The notes: generated by a model from the sequence alone, not told the origin. A stretch of DNA of 60,605 bases from Bacillus sp. AFS037270 (GCF_002585305.1 NZ_NUNF01000003.1:32618-93222), one strand, 5' to 3'; counted from the stretch's first letter, positions 16,430 to 25,471 are shown. Made by a program: numbers and translations.

Positions 16430-16593
16430 TAAAAAAAACAACAGAATAACATATCTGTTGTTAAAAAGTAGAGATGTTTTTGGAAAATAATAGTACCGTT
16501 AAAGGGTATAAGCGAGGTTTTTAGACAAAAAACCCGTGTCCGTTGACCATTTAAGGTTTATAACATTTGCACCTCCTAAAGTTTGTTTACTTC
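16430..16593 (-). ncRNA. Candidate small RNA or leader with two-codon ORF
   Basis: On the minus strand, a perfect -10 TATAAT (16600-16605) predicts a start near 16593. A strong terminator (AACAACAGA / TCTGTTGTT, 16437-16462, followed by 6-8 T) ends the RNA near 16430. In between, the near-perfect ribosome binding site AGGAGGT (16571-16577) precedes ATG TTA TAA (16558-16566), a two-codon ORF. A hairpin GGTTTTT/AAAAACC follows, and an ACCUC stretch could pair with GAGGU of the ribosome binding site. It could be a trans-acting sRNA or an attenuator for ypwA, which starts 76 bases beyond the stem. Confidence 0.55.
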
Positions 16594-16599
16594 ATTTTT

Positions 16600-16656
16600 A
16601 TTATAGATGAAAAAAGTAAAATACTATTGTGCTGTTTATCACACCTTTTATATAAT
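16600..16656. promoter_or_regulatory. Divergent promoters sharing a Crp/Fnr-type box
   Basis: TGTGC-TGTTTA-TCACA (16628-16643) matches TGTGA-N6-TCACA at 9 of 10. Its centre is 33 bp from the centre of the leftward TATAAT (16600-16605), suited to activating the candidate small RNA. For the rightward zinc-ribbon gene, -35 TTGTGC (16627-16632) and -10 TATAAT (16651-16656) are 18 bp apart and the box covers the -35, suited to repression there. Confidence 0.55.
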
Positions 16657-16690
16657 TTTATTAATAATTTGTGAAAAAGGGGCTTAAAAC

Positions 16691-16843
16691 ATGATGGAGC
16701 TGGTGGGTTGTTGTTGCAGTTGCAGGAAAGAGATTTACTGTTTAGATGGTTTCTTAAATGGTGTCCATAGAGACAAAAAAGAAATCTATTGTTTTGAATG
16801 CTTTGAAAAACTCGAAAATGAAAAAGAAAATCCGCAAAGTTAG
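16691..16843 (+). CDS. Putative 50-aa zinc-ribbon protein
   Basis: The ORF encodes a small cysteine-rich protein with CCCSC at residues 7-11, C17, and the knuckle YCFEC near residues 34-37, separated by a charged region. Zinc binding is likely. Start is ATG at 16691 or 16694, after a GAAAAAGGGGC sequence. It has its own promoter candidate (TTGTGC-N18-TATAAT) and a strong terminator overlapping its 3' end. It lies convergent to norB. The function is unknown; I do not recognise the family. Confidence 0.65.
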   Translation: MMELVGCCCSCRKEIYCLDGFLNGVHRDKKEIYCFECFEKLENEKENPQS

Positions 16844-16857
16844 CTTTGCGGATTTTC
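16828..16857. terminator. Terminator between zinc-ribbon gene and norB
   Basis: A twelve-pair stem AAATCCGCAAAG / CTTTGCGGATTT with a 4-nt loop is flanked by A and T tracts and should work in both directions. It overlaps the last codons of the 50-aa ORF. Confidence 0.9.
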
Positions 16858-16861
16858 TTTA

Positions 16862-19225
16862 TTAATCTTCGTCCAGCGCTAAGTCCTTTACAGGAAGCTT
16901 TTCTCCCTCTTTGTGCGTTGGTTTTCGTAAATGGAATAGTGCTCTAATACAGAATAACAACAATATCACAACCCCAATAAGGAAAATGGTGTCAGGCACC
17001 GCACGCCAGGTTAATAGTGTCTGGACGAGATCCTTTTGCAGGAAGGATGCTGAGCGGGATGCTGCATATCCATGATGGAAAGTTTCTTTTATTTGAATGA
17101 ACCCGACAGGAAGTAAGGATAAGAAGACCATACCTGCCAATCCGATATTAAGCAAAATGCAGCTAACTTTAATCCATTTGTCATTCCAGAATTCAGGTTT
17201 GACAATATTACGCAGTGAGTACAGGAGAACAGCAACGGCAAACATTCCGTAAACCCCCATCATGGAACCATGACCATGTGCTGGCGTTAAGAATTGTCCG
17301 TGTTCAAAATAACTTACTGCCGGCAGATTGATTAGGAATCCCAGAACACCTGCGCCTACTAAGTTCCAAATTGCGACTGAAATTAAGAACCAGAATGTTC
17401 CTTTATAAGGGAAATCAATCCCGCCTTCTCGCATCATTTTATATTGTTCGTACGCTTCAAGAATCAATAATGTCAATGGAATAACTTCTAAGGCCGAGAA
17501 AACAGCCCCAAGACCAAGCCAAACCTCTGCGGAACCATTATAATAATAGTGGTGGCCAATCCCAATAACACCGCTGCCTAATAAAAGAATCAATTGGAAA
17601 TACAACTGTCTGACTGTTGATTTTTTTGTTACAAGGCCTAACTGAACCATTAAGAATCCGATGACTACAACTGCAAATACTTCAAAGATTCCCTCTACCC
17701 ATAAGTGGATGATCCACCAGCGCCAATAATCAGCAAACGTAAAGCTAGTTCCAGGATTAATAAACAAAGCAAAGATGTAGAAAGCAGGAACCGCTATGGC
17801 GGAGTAGAATAATAAATGAATGAGTCCACCCTTATCTTGTTCACGTTTAAGGCCGGCGCGAATACCACGATAAACGATAAACAGCCAGATCAGCATTCCG
17901 ACAATAAGAATTAGCTGCCATATCCGTCCGAGTTCGATATATTCCCATCCATTATGTCCAAGAAGGAACCAATTGTTGCCTAAATACCCATTGGCTCCAA
18001 GCCATTCTCCTGCCATACTGCCGACTACGAGAACAACGAGGGCCCAGAATAAGATATCAACTAAAAGACCTTGTTTCTTTGGCTCATAACCTCCCACCAA
18101 AGGTGCAACATAGATTCCCATTCCAAGCCAAGCGGTTGCAATCCAAAAAATGGCCAGCTGTAGATGATAGCCTTTGGTTATATTGAATGGAAGGATATCG
18201 TGTATCCACTTAATGCCAAAGAAACTATCCGGTTCAATGTAATAATGTGCAAGTAATGCACCAAACATACACTGCACAAAAAACAATGCAGAAACAATCA
18301 CAAAATATTTTCCACTCTTTACTTGTGAGCTTGTCACAGGAATTTTCCTTAAATCGATTTTAGGGAAATGCCCTTCTTTATATGCTTCCTTCATCCCAAA
18401 CTGATAACGGTAGAATACAAATAAAATAATTCCAACCATCATTACGAATAATGTGATGCTGGCTCCGCTCCACCAAACTGCAGAAAAGGACAGATGGTTT
18501 CCGGCATCTTCATAATATGGCCAGTTATTCGTATACGTAATGGTATCGCCTTTACGTACTGTACTAGATAACCATGCAGTCCAAAAGAAGAAATCAGATA
18601 TTTGTGTAATTTGGTCGCCTTTAGCAACATAAGCACGGTTGTTTTCCGGCATATCGGTTTCTTTAATTAAATTAGCCTTAAGCCCCCAGCCGTCTCCTTT
18701 TGTAAACACTTCTTGATAATGTTCTCTTACTTTCTTAAGGCCAAAAGCTTGGGCATTCGTTAATTTCATTGTATCTTTGGCACTGTCGTAGCGATTTTTC
18801 CGCATCTCTTTAATCACATTCGTTTTGATAACCGTTTGTTGGTCTGCCGTTAGGGCTTTAAAATCTCTACCGTATTGTTCATTGGCTTTAAAATTCTGCA
18901 TGCCCTCTGTATAAATTTTCAAGGCTTCAGCCGTATAATCTGGGCCCATATATGAACCATGTCCAAGCACTGTTCCGTAATCCATTAAACCATACTTTTG
19001 AAAAACGGCTTGCCCCCCCATTATCGACTCTTTTGTAAAAAGAACCTCACCCTTTTCATTTGTTACCTTTATTGGCCTTGGTGCCTGTTCCTTGAAAATC
19101 CAATAGCCTCCGGCAAGCAAGACAGTAAAGCTTAATAGAATAGTGACCATTAAAACTGATTTTAATAAACCATTCCGATTGGTCTTTACCACTTTATTCA
19201 ATGTTGTCCCCCGCTGTATTTCCAT
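16862..19225 (-). CDS. norB: Quinol-dependent nitric oxide reductase (qNor)
   Basis: This 787-aa membrane enzyme reduces NO to N2O with electrons from menaquinol. The N terminus has one helix and an extracellular domain of about 200 residues fused to a 12-helix heme-copper-oxidase-like core, the qNor arrangement. Histidine ligands appear in KGYHLQL, GIGHHYYY and PAHGHGSM; conserved glutamates lie in HLWVEGIFEVF. No partner NorC gene is present, as expected. The start is ATG at 19225 after AGAGGATG. A Crp/Fnr regulator gene diverges 217 bases away. Its role may be denitrification or NO detoxification. Confidence 0.95.
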   Translation of the reverse strand: MEIQRGTTLNKVVKTNRNGLLKSVLMVTILLSFTVLLAGGYWIFKEQAPRPIKVTNEKGEVLFTKESIMGGQAVFQKYGLMDYGTVLGHGSYMGPDYTAEALKIYTEGMQNFKANEQYGRDFKALTADQQTVIKTNVIKEMRKNRYDSAKDTMKLTNAQAFGLKKVREHYQEVFTKGDGWGLKANLIKETDMPENNRAYVAKGDQITQISDFFFWTAWLSSTVRKGDTITYTNNWPYYEDAGNHLSFSAVWWSGASITLFVMMVGIILFVFYRYQFGMKEAYKEGHFPKIDLRKIPVTSSQVKSGKYFVIVSALFFVQCMFGALLAHYYIEPDSFFGIKWIHDILPFNITKGYHLQLAIFWIATAWLGMGIYVAPLVGGYEPKKQGLLVDILFWALVVLVVGSMAGEWLGANGYLGNNWFLLGHNGWEYIELGRIWQLILIVGMLIWLFIVYRGIRAGLKREQDKGGLIHLLFYSAIAVPAFYIFALFINPGTSFTFADYWRWWIIHLWVEGIFEVFAVVVIGFLMVQLGLVTKKSTVRQLYFQLILLLGSGVIGIGHHYYYNGSAEVWLGLGAVFSALEVIPLTLLILEAYEQYKMMREGGIDFPYKGTFWFLISVAIWNLVGAGVLGFLINLPAVSYFEHGQFLTPAHGHGSMMGVYGMFAVAVLLYSLRNIVKPEFWNDKWIKVSCILLNIGLAGMVFLSLLPVGFIQIKETFHHGYAASRSASFLQKDLVQTLLTWRAVPDTIFLIGVVILLLFCIRALFHLRKPTHKEGEKLPVKDLALDED

Positions 19226-19260
19226 TTCTATTCATCCTCTCTTGTTTCATCACATTTCGT

Positions 19261-19326
19261 ATTTTAACGTTGAAAGCTAACTTTTAAAGTGAAGTACCTC
19301 ATCAACTCTAAGTGATTTTTTCCACA
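19261..19326 (-). promoter_or_regulatory. norB promoter with Crp/Fnr-type boxes
   Basis: The -10 TAAAAT (19261-19266, minus strand) has AGTGA-AGTACC-TCATC (19288-19303, 7 of 10) centred 32 bp upstream. A second candidate, AGTGA-TTTTTT-CCACA (19311-19326, 8 of 10), has a weaker TTTAAA hexamer 33 bp from its centre. Either would place the box near -41.5 relative to the start site. Confidence 0.45.
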
Positions 19327-19359
19327 CCAATGAGAATGGGTATCAATAATTTTAGCTAC

Positions 19360-19402
19360 TATGATGGAGGTCACATAATTCCAAGGTAAACACTGCTAAA
19401 AT
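19360..19402 (+). promoter_or_regulatory. Promoter of the norB-linked regulator
   Basis: TATGA-TGGAGG-TCACA (19360-19375) matches TGTGA-N6-TCACA at 9 of 10 positions. The extended -10 TGC-TAAAAT (19397-19402) is centred exactly 32 bp downstream and there is no -35 hexamer. Transcription should start near 19409, 34 bases before the ATG. This fits autoactivation or control by the paralogue. Confidence 0.55.
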
Positions 19403-19442
19403 GTAACTAATTGAAATGACTTACTTATATGAGGTGAAATTA

Positions 19443-20135
19443 ATGGAACATGAAGATATTGTAAGAAGATTATCAAGAGTGCCGATTTTTAAAGAGTTAT
19501 CAGCTACAGAACTTGATCCGATTGTAAAAATTACCCAAACGCGTTTTTATAAACATAAAATGTATGTCTTTATGCAGGATGACCCTCTTGATCGAGTGTT
19601 CTTTATTCACTCTGGTAAAATTAAAATCTATAAATCAGATTTTATGGGGAAGGAACAATTAATCTCTGTTTTAGAACCAGGCGAAATGTTCCCTCATGCC
19701 GGTTTTTTTAGGAAGGGCAATTTCCCTGCGTATGCAGAAGTAGTGGAGGATGCTCAGCTTATCGTAATTCCTATTGATGGGTTTGAAAAAATATTAATAT
19801 CTTATCCGGAATTATGTATTAAGCTCTTTAAGGTATTAGGCGAAAAGATTGTGGACTTACAAGGAAGGCTAGAAGCGCAGGTACTTCATAATACTTATGA
19901 ACAAATTATATTATTGCTTATCAGGTTATGTAAATCTAACGGGGAAAAAGTTGAGGGACTTTATAAATTAACTACTCAATTTACCAATCGTGAATTAGCC
20001 AATATGATTGGAACCTCAAGAGAGTCCGTCAGCAGAACGATTAATCAAGTGAAGAAGAAATCATTGGTTTCCCAGGATGGGGATGGGTTTTACTTAATTA
20101 ATCGGGAAGCACTTGAACAGGAATTATTCTATTAA
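19443..20135 (+). CDS. Crp/Fnr-family regulator, norB-linked
   Basis: This 230-aa protein has an N-terminal cyclic-nucleotide-binding-like beta barrel (about 10-120), a dimerisation helix (KVLGEKIVDLQGRLE) and a C-terminal winged helix with FTNRELANMIGTSRESVSRTI. The R-E-x3-R pattern in SRESVSR matches the CRP recognition helix that reads TGTGA. Only two cysteines are seen, so no Fnr-type [4Fe-4S] cluster is likely. The ATG at 19443 follows GAGGTGAA; codons from 19416 precede that site. It diverges from norB and shares strong similarity with the regulator at 29548-30246. An NO or redox signal is inferred from context. Confidence 0.9.
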   Translation: MEHEDIVRRLSRVPIFKELSATELDPIVKITQTRFYKHKMYVFMQDDPLDRVFFIHSGKIKIYKSDFMGKEQLISVLEPGEMFPHAGFFRKGNFPAYAEVVEDAQLIVIPIDGFEKILISYPELCIKLFKVLGEKIVDLQGRLEAQVLHNTYEQIILLLIRLCKSNGEKVEGLYKLTTQFTNRELANMIGTSRESVSRTINQVKKKSLVSQDGDGFYLINREALEQELFY

Positions 20136-20136
20136 A

Positions 20137-20173
20137 AAAGTAAGCGGAAGAAAATGTATCTTCCACTTACTCT
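20137..20173. terminator. Terminator between regulator and ypvA
   Basis: A long imperfect stem AAGTAAGcGGAAGA / TCTTCCaCTTACT lies between the two convergent genes and has A and T flanks. Confidence 0.85.
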
Positions 20174-20177
20174 TCAT

Positions 20178-22103
20178 TTAATCTTCAATTGGCTCAGTCG
20201 GCAAAACAGCTTTTATTTCTTGTAATATATTCAAATCAATATCACCATCAAGAAGAATATAAACCGTTCCTTCGTCCTTTTCAGACCTAATTAACCGCCC
20301 AATTCCTTGACGAAGCCGGAGAAGCATATAGGGTAAGTCTACTTCCAAGAATGGATTATTAAGCCCATTCTTTTTTGCGGTAAAGACTGGATCATTGGGC
20401 GGAAACGGAAGTGAAAAAATAATTACATTTTCTAACGACCTGCCCGGTATATCAAGCCCTTCCCATAAATGGATCGAACAAAGCACAGCATGTTCTTCAT
20501 TTTGAAATTTCGAAACTAGCGTGCTAATCTCCTCATCTCCTTCAAAATAGACAGGGTAAGGAATTAAATCCGGCAGCTGCTTCTTTAGGTAAAACATTTC
20601 TTCATTGTTATTAAGGAGGATTAACGCTCGACCCTCTGATTGGTGAATTTTGCTGATTACATATTTAACTCTCTCTTCAAGGCTTTCTTGTAGAAGACGA
20701 GGCAAATATATTTTCATCTTTTCATCATAATCAAACGGCGAGGCAACTGAAAAGGATAAGTATTCGCTCACACCAAGACTATTTGCCATATAATCAAAAG
20801 ACTTATGATTTGAAAGTGTCGCTGAGGAAAAAATAAAAGGCTTCTTCTGTGAGAATACTTCTTCTCGCATAACTTCCTCGACCATTTTAGGCATGATAAC
20901 TAGGGTGCGTTCTCCACCCTTTTCTTCAAACCAGGTGATCCCGTTTAGTTCTTGAAGAAATAAAGATAGTGAATAAGTAATTTGTTCTAAATACTCCTCG
21001 ACAATCTTTAAATCATATTCATTAATGACATATAACTCACTCTCAAAGACAAGTTCTTCTTCAAGAGCCTGTAGCGTTGACAGCAGCTTTCGGCAGGTTT
21101 TCATCACTAACGGATGCTTGGTAATGACTTGTTTTTCTGAACCTTTTGATTGAGAAGAAAATTGAGAGATGGCATCGAAAAATGCCTCATTTGCTAAAAG
21201 TGCCTCTTCAATCGTATACAACGTTTTTTCGCGCACTTCATTTTCCATTAATCTTGTTAGTAAGGTATCTAATGTATAATCTGTAAAACGATAGCTTAAA
21301 GCTTTCTGTGCAGCATATTCGAGCAAGTGGCCTTCATCAAATACGACAGAAGAATGATCCGGTAAAAGAGGAAGCTGGCCTTCTCTCTTTCGTGACTCCT
21401 TAGTCCAGATATGTTCCATATAAAAATCATGTGAACAGATGATTAAATCTGTTGCATGTCGATAAAACTCACGGTGTAATGTTAAGCCACAGCGATGACG
21501 TTTATCACAAGAAAAGCAATCCTGCAGCGCATCCCAATTCACATTACCCCATACCTCATCTGACAGAGAAGGAAAATCCCGTCTATCACCATATCTTTCA
21601 AAAGACTGCATTGATCCAACAGAATGAACAAAATCAGGAAGTTTTTGATACACCTCCGAAATCTCATCTGAAAAATCATTATTTTTAACCTGATCCAGCT
21701 TTTTTAAACAGAGATATTGGTCCCTCGATTTTGCCAAACGAACATCAATCTGTAAGTCTAAAATCTTCTCAAGTTTTGCAATGTCGCCTTCTTTTTTTAC
21801 CAGCTGTTCTATTAAGGTCTCGTCAGCACAAGCAATCACGGCAGGCCTATTCGTATAACGGGCATACATTATGGCATAAAGTAGATAAACAATGGTTTTC
21901 CCCGTTCCTACTCCTGCCTCAGCAAACATTACTTTTTTCTCTTTAAAGGCTTTTTCTAATTGAAAAGCCATATAAATCTGCTCATCACGCAGTTCAAAAC
22001 CCGCCTCAGGTAAAATATCATAAAATAGGTCGCCAATCCATTCCCCTAACTTGTCATAAAAAGACTCAGTTTTGGAAATTTCAAACGGCATCCGATTTTG
22101 CAT
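20178..22103 (-). CDS. ypvA: DinG/XPD-family DNA helicase YpvA
   Basis: This 641-aa superfamily 2 helicase has Walker A EAGVGTGKT (about 60-70), a DEGH Walker B box (FDEGHLLEY) and C-terminal motifs ending GIGRLIRSEKDEGT. Four cysteines lie between them (CFSC, HRC and IIC), the spacing of the XPD-type Fe-S domain. It is predicted to unwind damaged or structured DNA 5' to 3'. ATG at 22103 is preferred, since the ribosome binding site GGGGGAGGGG precedes it and overlaps the codons upstream. The second DinG-type protein in the window (43610-46408) lacks these cysteines. Confidence 0.92.
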   Translation of the reverse strand: MQNRMPFEISKTESFYDKLGEWIGDLFYDILPEAGFELRDEQIYMAFQLEKAFKEKKVMFAEAGVGTGKTIVYLLYAIMYARYTNRPAVIACADETLIEQLVKKEGDIAKLEKILDLQIDVRLAKSRDQYLCLKKLDQVKNNDFSDEISEVYQKLPDFVHSVGSMQSFERYGDRRDFPSLSDEVWGNVNWDALQDCFSCDKRHRCGLTLHREFYRHATDLIICSHDFYMEHIWTKESRKREGQLPLLPDHSSVVFDEGHLLEYAAQKALSYRFTDYTLDTLLTRLMENEVREKTLYTIEEALLANEAFFDAISQFSSQSKGSEKQVITKHPLVMKTCRKLLSTLQALEEELVFESELYVINEYDLKIVEEYLEQITYSLSLFLQELNGITWFEEKGGERTLVIMPKMVEEVMREEVFSQKKPFIFSSATLSNHKSFDYMANSLGVSEYLSFSVASPFDYDEKMKIYLPRLLQESLEERVKYVISKIHQSEGRALILLNNNEEMFYLKKQLPDLIPYPVYFEGDEEISTLVSKFQNEEHAVLCSIHLWEGLDIPGRSLENVIIFSLPFPPNDPVFTAKKNGLNNPFLEVDLPYMLLRLRQGIGRLIRSEKDEGTVYILLDGDIDLNILQEIKAVLPTEPIED

Positions 22104-22137
22104 GATAACCCCTCCCCCATTCATCTACTTCAAAAAA

Positions 22138-23274
22138 TTATTGCCGTGGGGGTTTTTTGCCCCAGTATTGATATAGGTCTGTTCGAATGAATCCATTAAA
22201 CAGCTTCCGTTTCTTGGTTGCAGGTTTACCGTAAAATTGCTCAAAATCTTCATTCGAAGTCATGATATAAATGGACCAGGTATCGAGCTTACTAAAAGCC
22301 TGTCCCATTTCCTTATACATTTGCTCCACTGCCTTTTTATCCCCTAGCCGCTCACCATATGGCGGGTTTCCTACAATGACACCATACTCCTTATTAGTGG
22401 ATATGTCTCGTACCTGCATTTGTTTAAAATTAATTAGATCACCAAAACCAGCCTCTACAGCGTTGCCTTCCGCAATTCTAACCATGCGATGATCGATGTC
22501 AGAGCCGGTAATGTCTAATGGCTGGTCATATTTTGCCAGGTCCTCCGCTTCCATCCTAGCATCATGCCACACTTTTTCGGGTATCCATTTCCAAGCTTCA
22601 GAAACAAATTCTCTGTTAAATCCGGGTGCAATGTTTTGCCCAATCATGGCTGCTTCAATTGGAATAGTTCCTGATCCACAAAAAGGGTCAATAAAGGGTC
22701 GGTCAGCCTGCCAATTCGTTAGCATCACGAGTGCGGCCGCCAATGTTTCCTTTAGCGGTGCCTCACCTTGATCAACTCGATATCCTCGTTTATGAAGACC
22801 GCTGCCACTGGCATCAATGGTAATGGTCGCAACGTCCTTTAACAAAGCCACTTCAATTCGGTATAGAGCACCATTTTCCTCAAACCAGGAATTACGATTA
22901 TAATGTTTTTTCAAACGTTCAACCACGGCCTTTTTAACAATAGCCTGACAGTCTGAAACACTAAACAACTTTGATTTAACAGACTTTCCGATTACCGGAA
23001 ATTCTGCATCCTCAGGTAAAAATTGTTCCCAGGGAAGCGCCTTTGTCTTTTCAAACAGTTCGTCAAAGGTAAAGGCCTTAAATTCTCCAACCTTTATCTT
23101 AATGCGGTCGGCTGTTCGCAGCCATAAATTACTACGTGCAATGGCTGCCTCATCACCTGTATAGGTAACCTTGCCATTTTCCACTTCACAATCATAGCCA
23201 AGTGATCGAACCTCTTTAGCTACTAAGGCTTCTAATCCCATCGCTGCAGTTGCAATTAATTGATATTTTCCCAT
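22138..23274 (-). CDS. ypsC: rRNA methyltransferase YpsC (RlmL-like)
   Basis: This 378-aa protein has an N-terminal ferredoxin-like/THUMP region (about 1-160) and a C-terminal SAM-dependent methyltransferase domain with PFCGSGTIPIEAA and the catalytic VGNPPYGERL motif, which targets exocyclic amines. By family it methylates guanosine N2 of 23S rRNA. ATG at 23274 is chosen because GGTGAAGAC precedes MGKYQLIAT; upstream codons are a shadow extension. It lies 14 bases before the ypvA ribosome binding site and downstream of rnpB. Confidence 0.93.
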   Translation of the reverse strand: MGKYQLIATAAMGLEALVAKEVRSLGYDCEVENGKVTYTGDEAAIARSNLWLRTADRIKIKVGEFKAFTFDELFEKTKALPWEQFLPEDAEFPVIGKSVKSKLFSVSDCQAIVKKAVVERLKKHYNRNSWFEENGALYRIEVALLKDVATITIDASGSGLHKRGYRVDQGEAPLKETLAAALVMLTNWQADRPFIDPFCGSGTIPIEAAMIGQNIAPGFNREFVSEAWKWIPEKVWHDARMEAEDLAKYDQPLDITGSDIDHRMVRIAEGNAVEAGFGDLINFKQMQVRDISTNKEYGVIVGNPPYGERLGDKKAVEQMYKEMGQAFSKLDTWSIYIMTSNEDFEQFYGKPATKKRKLFNGFIRTDLYQYWGKKPPRQ

Positions 23275-23385
23275 GTCTTCACCCTTAAATATTTCATATG
23301 TATGTAAAATCATGCTAATCGTTCAGCTTGTCGCTTACATTATTGACAAAATGAAGGAAACGAATGCAGTAATTTGCAATAAAAA

Positions 23386-23407
23386 AGCTCCCCATATTAG
23401 GAGAGCC
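23386..23407 (-). terminator. rnpB terminator
   Basis: On the minus strand a GCTCTCC / GGGGAGC-type stem with an ATTAATAT-like loop is followed by TTTTTT. It lies 25 bases beyond the RNase P RNA 3' end. Confidence 0.75.
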
Positions 23408-23429
23408 CTTAATATCCAGCATTTCTTGA

Positions 23430-23853
23430 CATTAATAACGTTCTGTAAGCCATGTTCTGTACCATAGTACTGCAAGCGACTATTAGGTCTCGTACTTAGG
23501 TGGTAATCATCTATCTACAGATTCAGAAAGAACCTGTCTTTCTCCTTGTTCAATTCCTCAGAGAAAACGCCCCTACCATAATTTGGGTTTCTCGCTCGTG
23601 GGGTTTACCCGTTCCACCCTTTCTGTTTCCAGAAAGGCTACGTCACTGTGGCACTTTTATAGGTATTCATACCATATCCAGATGGGACTTAGGTATTTTC
23701 CCGGCCGTCAACTGAATGCTAGACTCAGCTGCCCTAGCTTATGAATTCACTAGGCACGAACACTACGAGCATCGCAGCTCGTGCGAGCATGGACTTTCCT
23801 CAACGATTCGCGAAACGCTCATCGCAGCGATTACCCGAACGTCATTAATGACA
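23430..23853 (-). ncRNA. rnpB: RNase P RNA (class B)
   Basis: The minus strand carries the conserved RNase P core: GACGTTCGGGTAATCGC at the 5' end, GAGGAAAGTCCATGCTCGCAC, the CTAGGGCAG region, GTGCCACAGTGACG, and GAACGTTATTAATG at the 3' end. The two ends pair to form helix P1. Layout is the Bacillus type B RNA, about 420 nt. It cuts 5' leaders from tRNA precursors with the RnpA protein. Locus (between ypsC and gpsB) matches B. subtilis. Ends are estimated from P1 and the promoter. Confidence 0.97.
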
Positions 23854-23860
23854 CCTTTTT

Positions 23861-23889
23861 ATTATATGTATTTCTTGTTCAATATACAA
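23861..23889 (-). promoter_or_regulatory. rnpB promoter
   Basis: Minus-strand -35 TTGTAT (23884-23889) and -10 TATAAT (23861-23866) are 17 bp apart, giving a start near 23854, in agreement with the RNA 5' end from helix P1. Confidence 0.85.
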
Positions 23890-23921
23890 TGGTTTTTATT
23901 AGGAAACAGCGGTACAAAATG

Positions 23922-24224
23922 TTAATCGTAAAGTTTATTACCAAATACATGCTTTTCTAGATTAGACAATCTTTTCAAAATATCAAAATTGGTCGTACCA
24001 GCTGGCTGTGCCACCGGCTGCCTTTTGGATGTGTCTTCAAGCTGCTTACGAAGCCTAAGGTTCTCTTGCTGTAGATCCTCAATTTCTTGATGGAACGTTT
24101 CATAATCTTTAATAATTAAATCTAAAAATTTATCCACATCTTCTTGCCTATAACCACGAACACCTGTTTTAAACTCTTTTTCTAAAATATCCTTAGCTGT
24201 TAATTTGACCTTATCAGCCAACAT
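23922..24224 (-). CDS. gpsB: Cell division regulator GpsB
   Basis: This 100-aa protein has an N-terminal DivIVA-like domain with [28 protein letters not shown], a central coiled coil and a short C-terminal helix. GpsB shuttles PBP1 between septum and side wall and links division proteins with cell wall synthases. Its client PonA is encoded at 36263-38953. ATG at 24224 follows AGGTGATTT. The gene sits between rnpB and ypsA as in B. subtilis. Confidence 0.97.
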   Translation of the reverse strand: MLADKVKLTAKDILEKEFKTGVRGYRQEDVDKFLDLIIKDYETFHQEIEDLQQENLRLRKQLEDTSKRQPVAQPAGTTNFDILKRLSNLEKHVFGNKLYD

Positions 24225-24353
24225 TCAAATCACCTCAAGTTTAGCCAATCATTACCTTTTATTTTTCCAAAAATATGTCCTTTTGTCAATTTTCTTTTAC
24301 ATTCAGAATTTGTGCAGTCATTTCATACTATGGGGAGAAGCTATAAATATTCC

Positions 24354-24917
24354 TTAAAAGTCAGAGTGCTTGAACTGCTCTTCCTCAACAATCATTTGCA
24401 AATCATTAAAAGTTATTAATTCTACCCGATAGTCGTGCTTTTTTTTGTACTCTAATGCTAATTCGTATAAGTATTTAGGACTTCCTTCTTTTTCATGATC
24501 ATACATCATTAACAGGCCGTCACTTTTTTCAACAAAGAATTGATTTTTCAAACGAAATTGCCATGGCTTTTCATAGACCTTTTTCGTTACAGAATCAGCA
24601 AAGTCCGCTTGCATTAAAATCGTTTCATACCACTCTTTATTAGTTTCATTCCATTTCGATTCCTGTTCTAAAAACGGTGTAATGACGGCAAGCTTTAACT
24701 TAGGATACTCAGATTGTAAGTCAAAGACCACTTCGGCCGCCCAAAGTTCTACACCTAGTTGACCGCTGATTAATATCCACTCTAATTCTTCTTCTTCAAT
24801 CATTGGCAATAAAGCCTTCTTTATGGCTGCCTTGATATATAGAACAGATGGATGATCCTTATTAAATACCCCTAATTCAAAAGGTTTATAACCTGAAATG
24901 GCTAAAACTTTTAGCAA
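24354..24917 (-). CDS. ypsA: YpsA, SLOG-family protein
   Basis: This 187-aa protein belongs to the DUF1273/SLOG family ([17 protein letters not shown] start, [12 protein letters not shown] loop near residue 65). B. subtilis YpsA influences cell division and oxidative stress tolerance; the ligand is not established, perhaps ADP-ribose or a nucleotide. The start is TTG at 24917 after AAGGAGAAC; the longer frame extending to 25226 overlaps cotD in another frame and is a shadow. gpsB follows 130 bases downstream. Confidence 0.92.
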   Translation of the reverse strand: MLKVLAISGYKPFELGVFNKDHPSVLYIKAAIKKALLPMIEEEELEWILISGQLGVELWAAEVVFDLQSEYPKLKLAVITPFLEQESKWNETNKEWYETILMQADFADSVTKKVYEKPWQFRLKNQFFVEKSDGLLMMYDHEKEGSPKYLYELALEYKKKHDYRVELITFNDLQMIVEEEQFKHSDF

Positions 24918-25042
24918 ACTAGTTCTCCTTTTTAAAAAAATTTTTAAAAATGGGACAAACATTTTATTATAAATAACATACCATATAATAAAAAGAAATA
25001 AAAAACAAGGGCTAAGAAGCCCTTGCGATGACATCCCTAATA

Positions 25043-25435
25043 CTATCGTCTGCGGCCCATATATGGTCCAGGGCCAGGGCCAAATCCTGGTGCGCCTGGG
25101 CCAAAGCCAGGACCTCCCATTCCACCAAAACCAGGACCTCCCATTCCACCAAAACCTGGTGCATTTGGTACTGCATTTGGCATTGGCGCTGCTATTGGCG
25201 CTATTGGCGCTGGTGCCGGTGCACATGGGTTACAGCAGTTGATGTGCTGATTGCAGCACTCTTCTGCACATGATGCGGTTTGCGGACAGTAATGTTTATG
25301 TTGATACATATGGTGGTTCACTGTGGTTGTATGAACCGGATGAATATGCGGCACCACCGTTGTTGAAAAAGTATGGTTCACGATTTGTTGCGTCGGATGA
25401 ATGACTGGAGGTAAAAAATTAGTTCCTAGATACAT
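25043..25435 (-). CDS. cotD: CotD-family spore coat protein
   Basis: This 130-aa protein is rich in histidine and cysteine in the first half ([34 protein letters not shown] clusters) and has glycine-proline repeats (GFGGMGGP, twice, then GFGPG) in the second. This is typical of CotD inner coat proteins. ATG at 25435 follows GAAGGGAG. A SigK-like promoter lies upstream, suggesting mother-cell expression late in sporulation. The GFGGMGGP repeats are encoded by near-identical 24-bp units and may vary in number. Confidence 0.93.
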   Translation of the reverse strand: MYLGTNFLPPVIHPTQQIVNHTFSTTVVPHIHPVHTTTVNHHMYQHKHYCPQTASCAEECCNQHINCCNPCAPAPAPIAPIAAPMPNAVPNAPGFGGMGGPGFGGMGGPGFGPGAPGFGPGPGPYMGRRR

Positions 25436-25471
25436 ATAATAATCTCCCTTCAAATATTCTGTTTACATTAA

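Noticed and set aside
23500..23925. Short plus-strand ORFs at the rnpB locus
   Set aside because: They overlap the RNase P RNA on the other strand and have no coding signal.
25079..25160. Glycine-rich repeats in cotD as a CRISPR-like array
   Set aside because: The 24-bp units are in frame, adjacent without spacers, and encode GFGGMGGP.
24918..25226. Long N-terminal extension of YpsA
   Set aside because: It overlaps cotD in another frame, is made of Trp, Arg and Ser repeats, and a good ribosome binding site marks the TTG at 24917 as the start.
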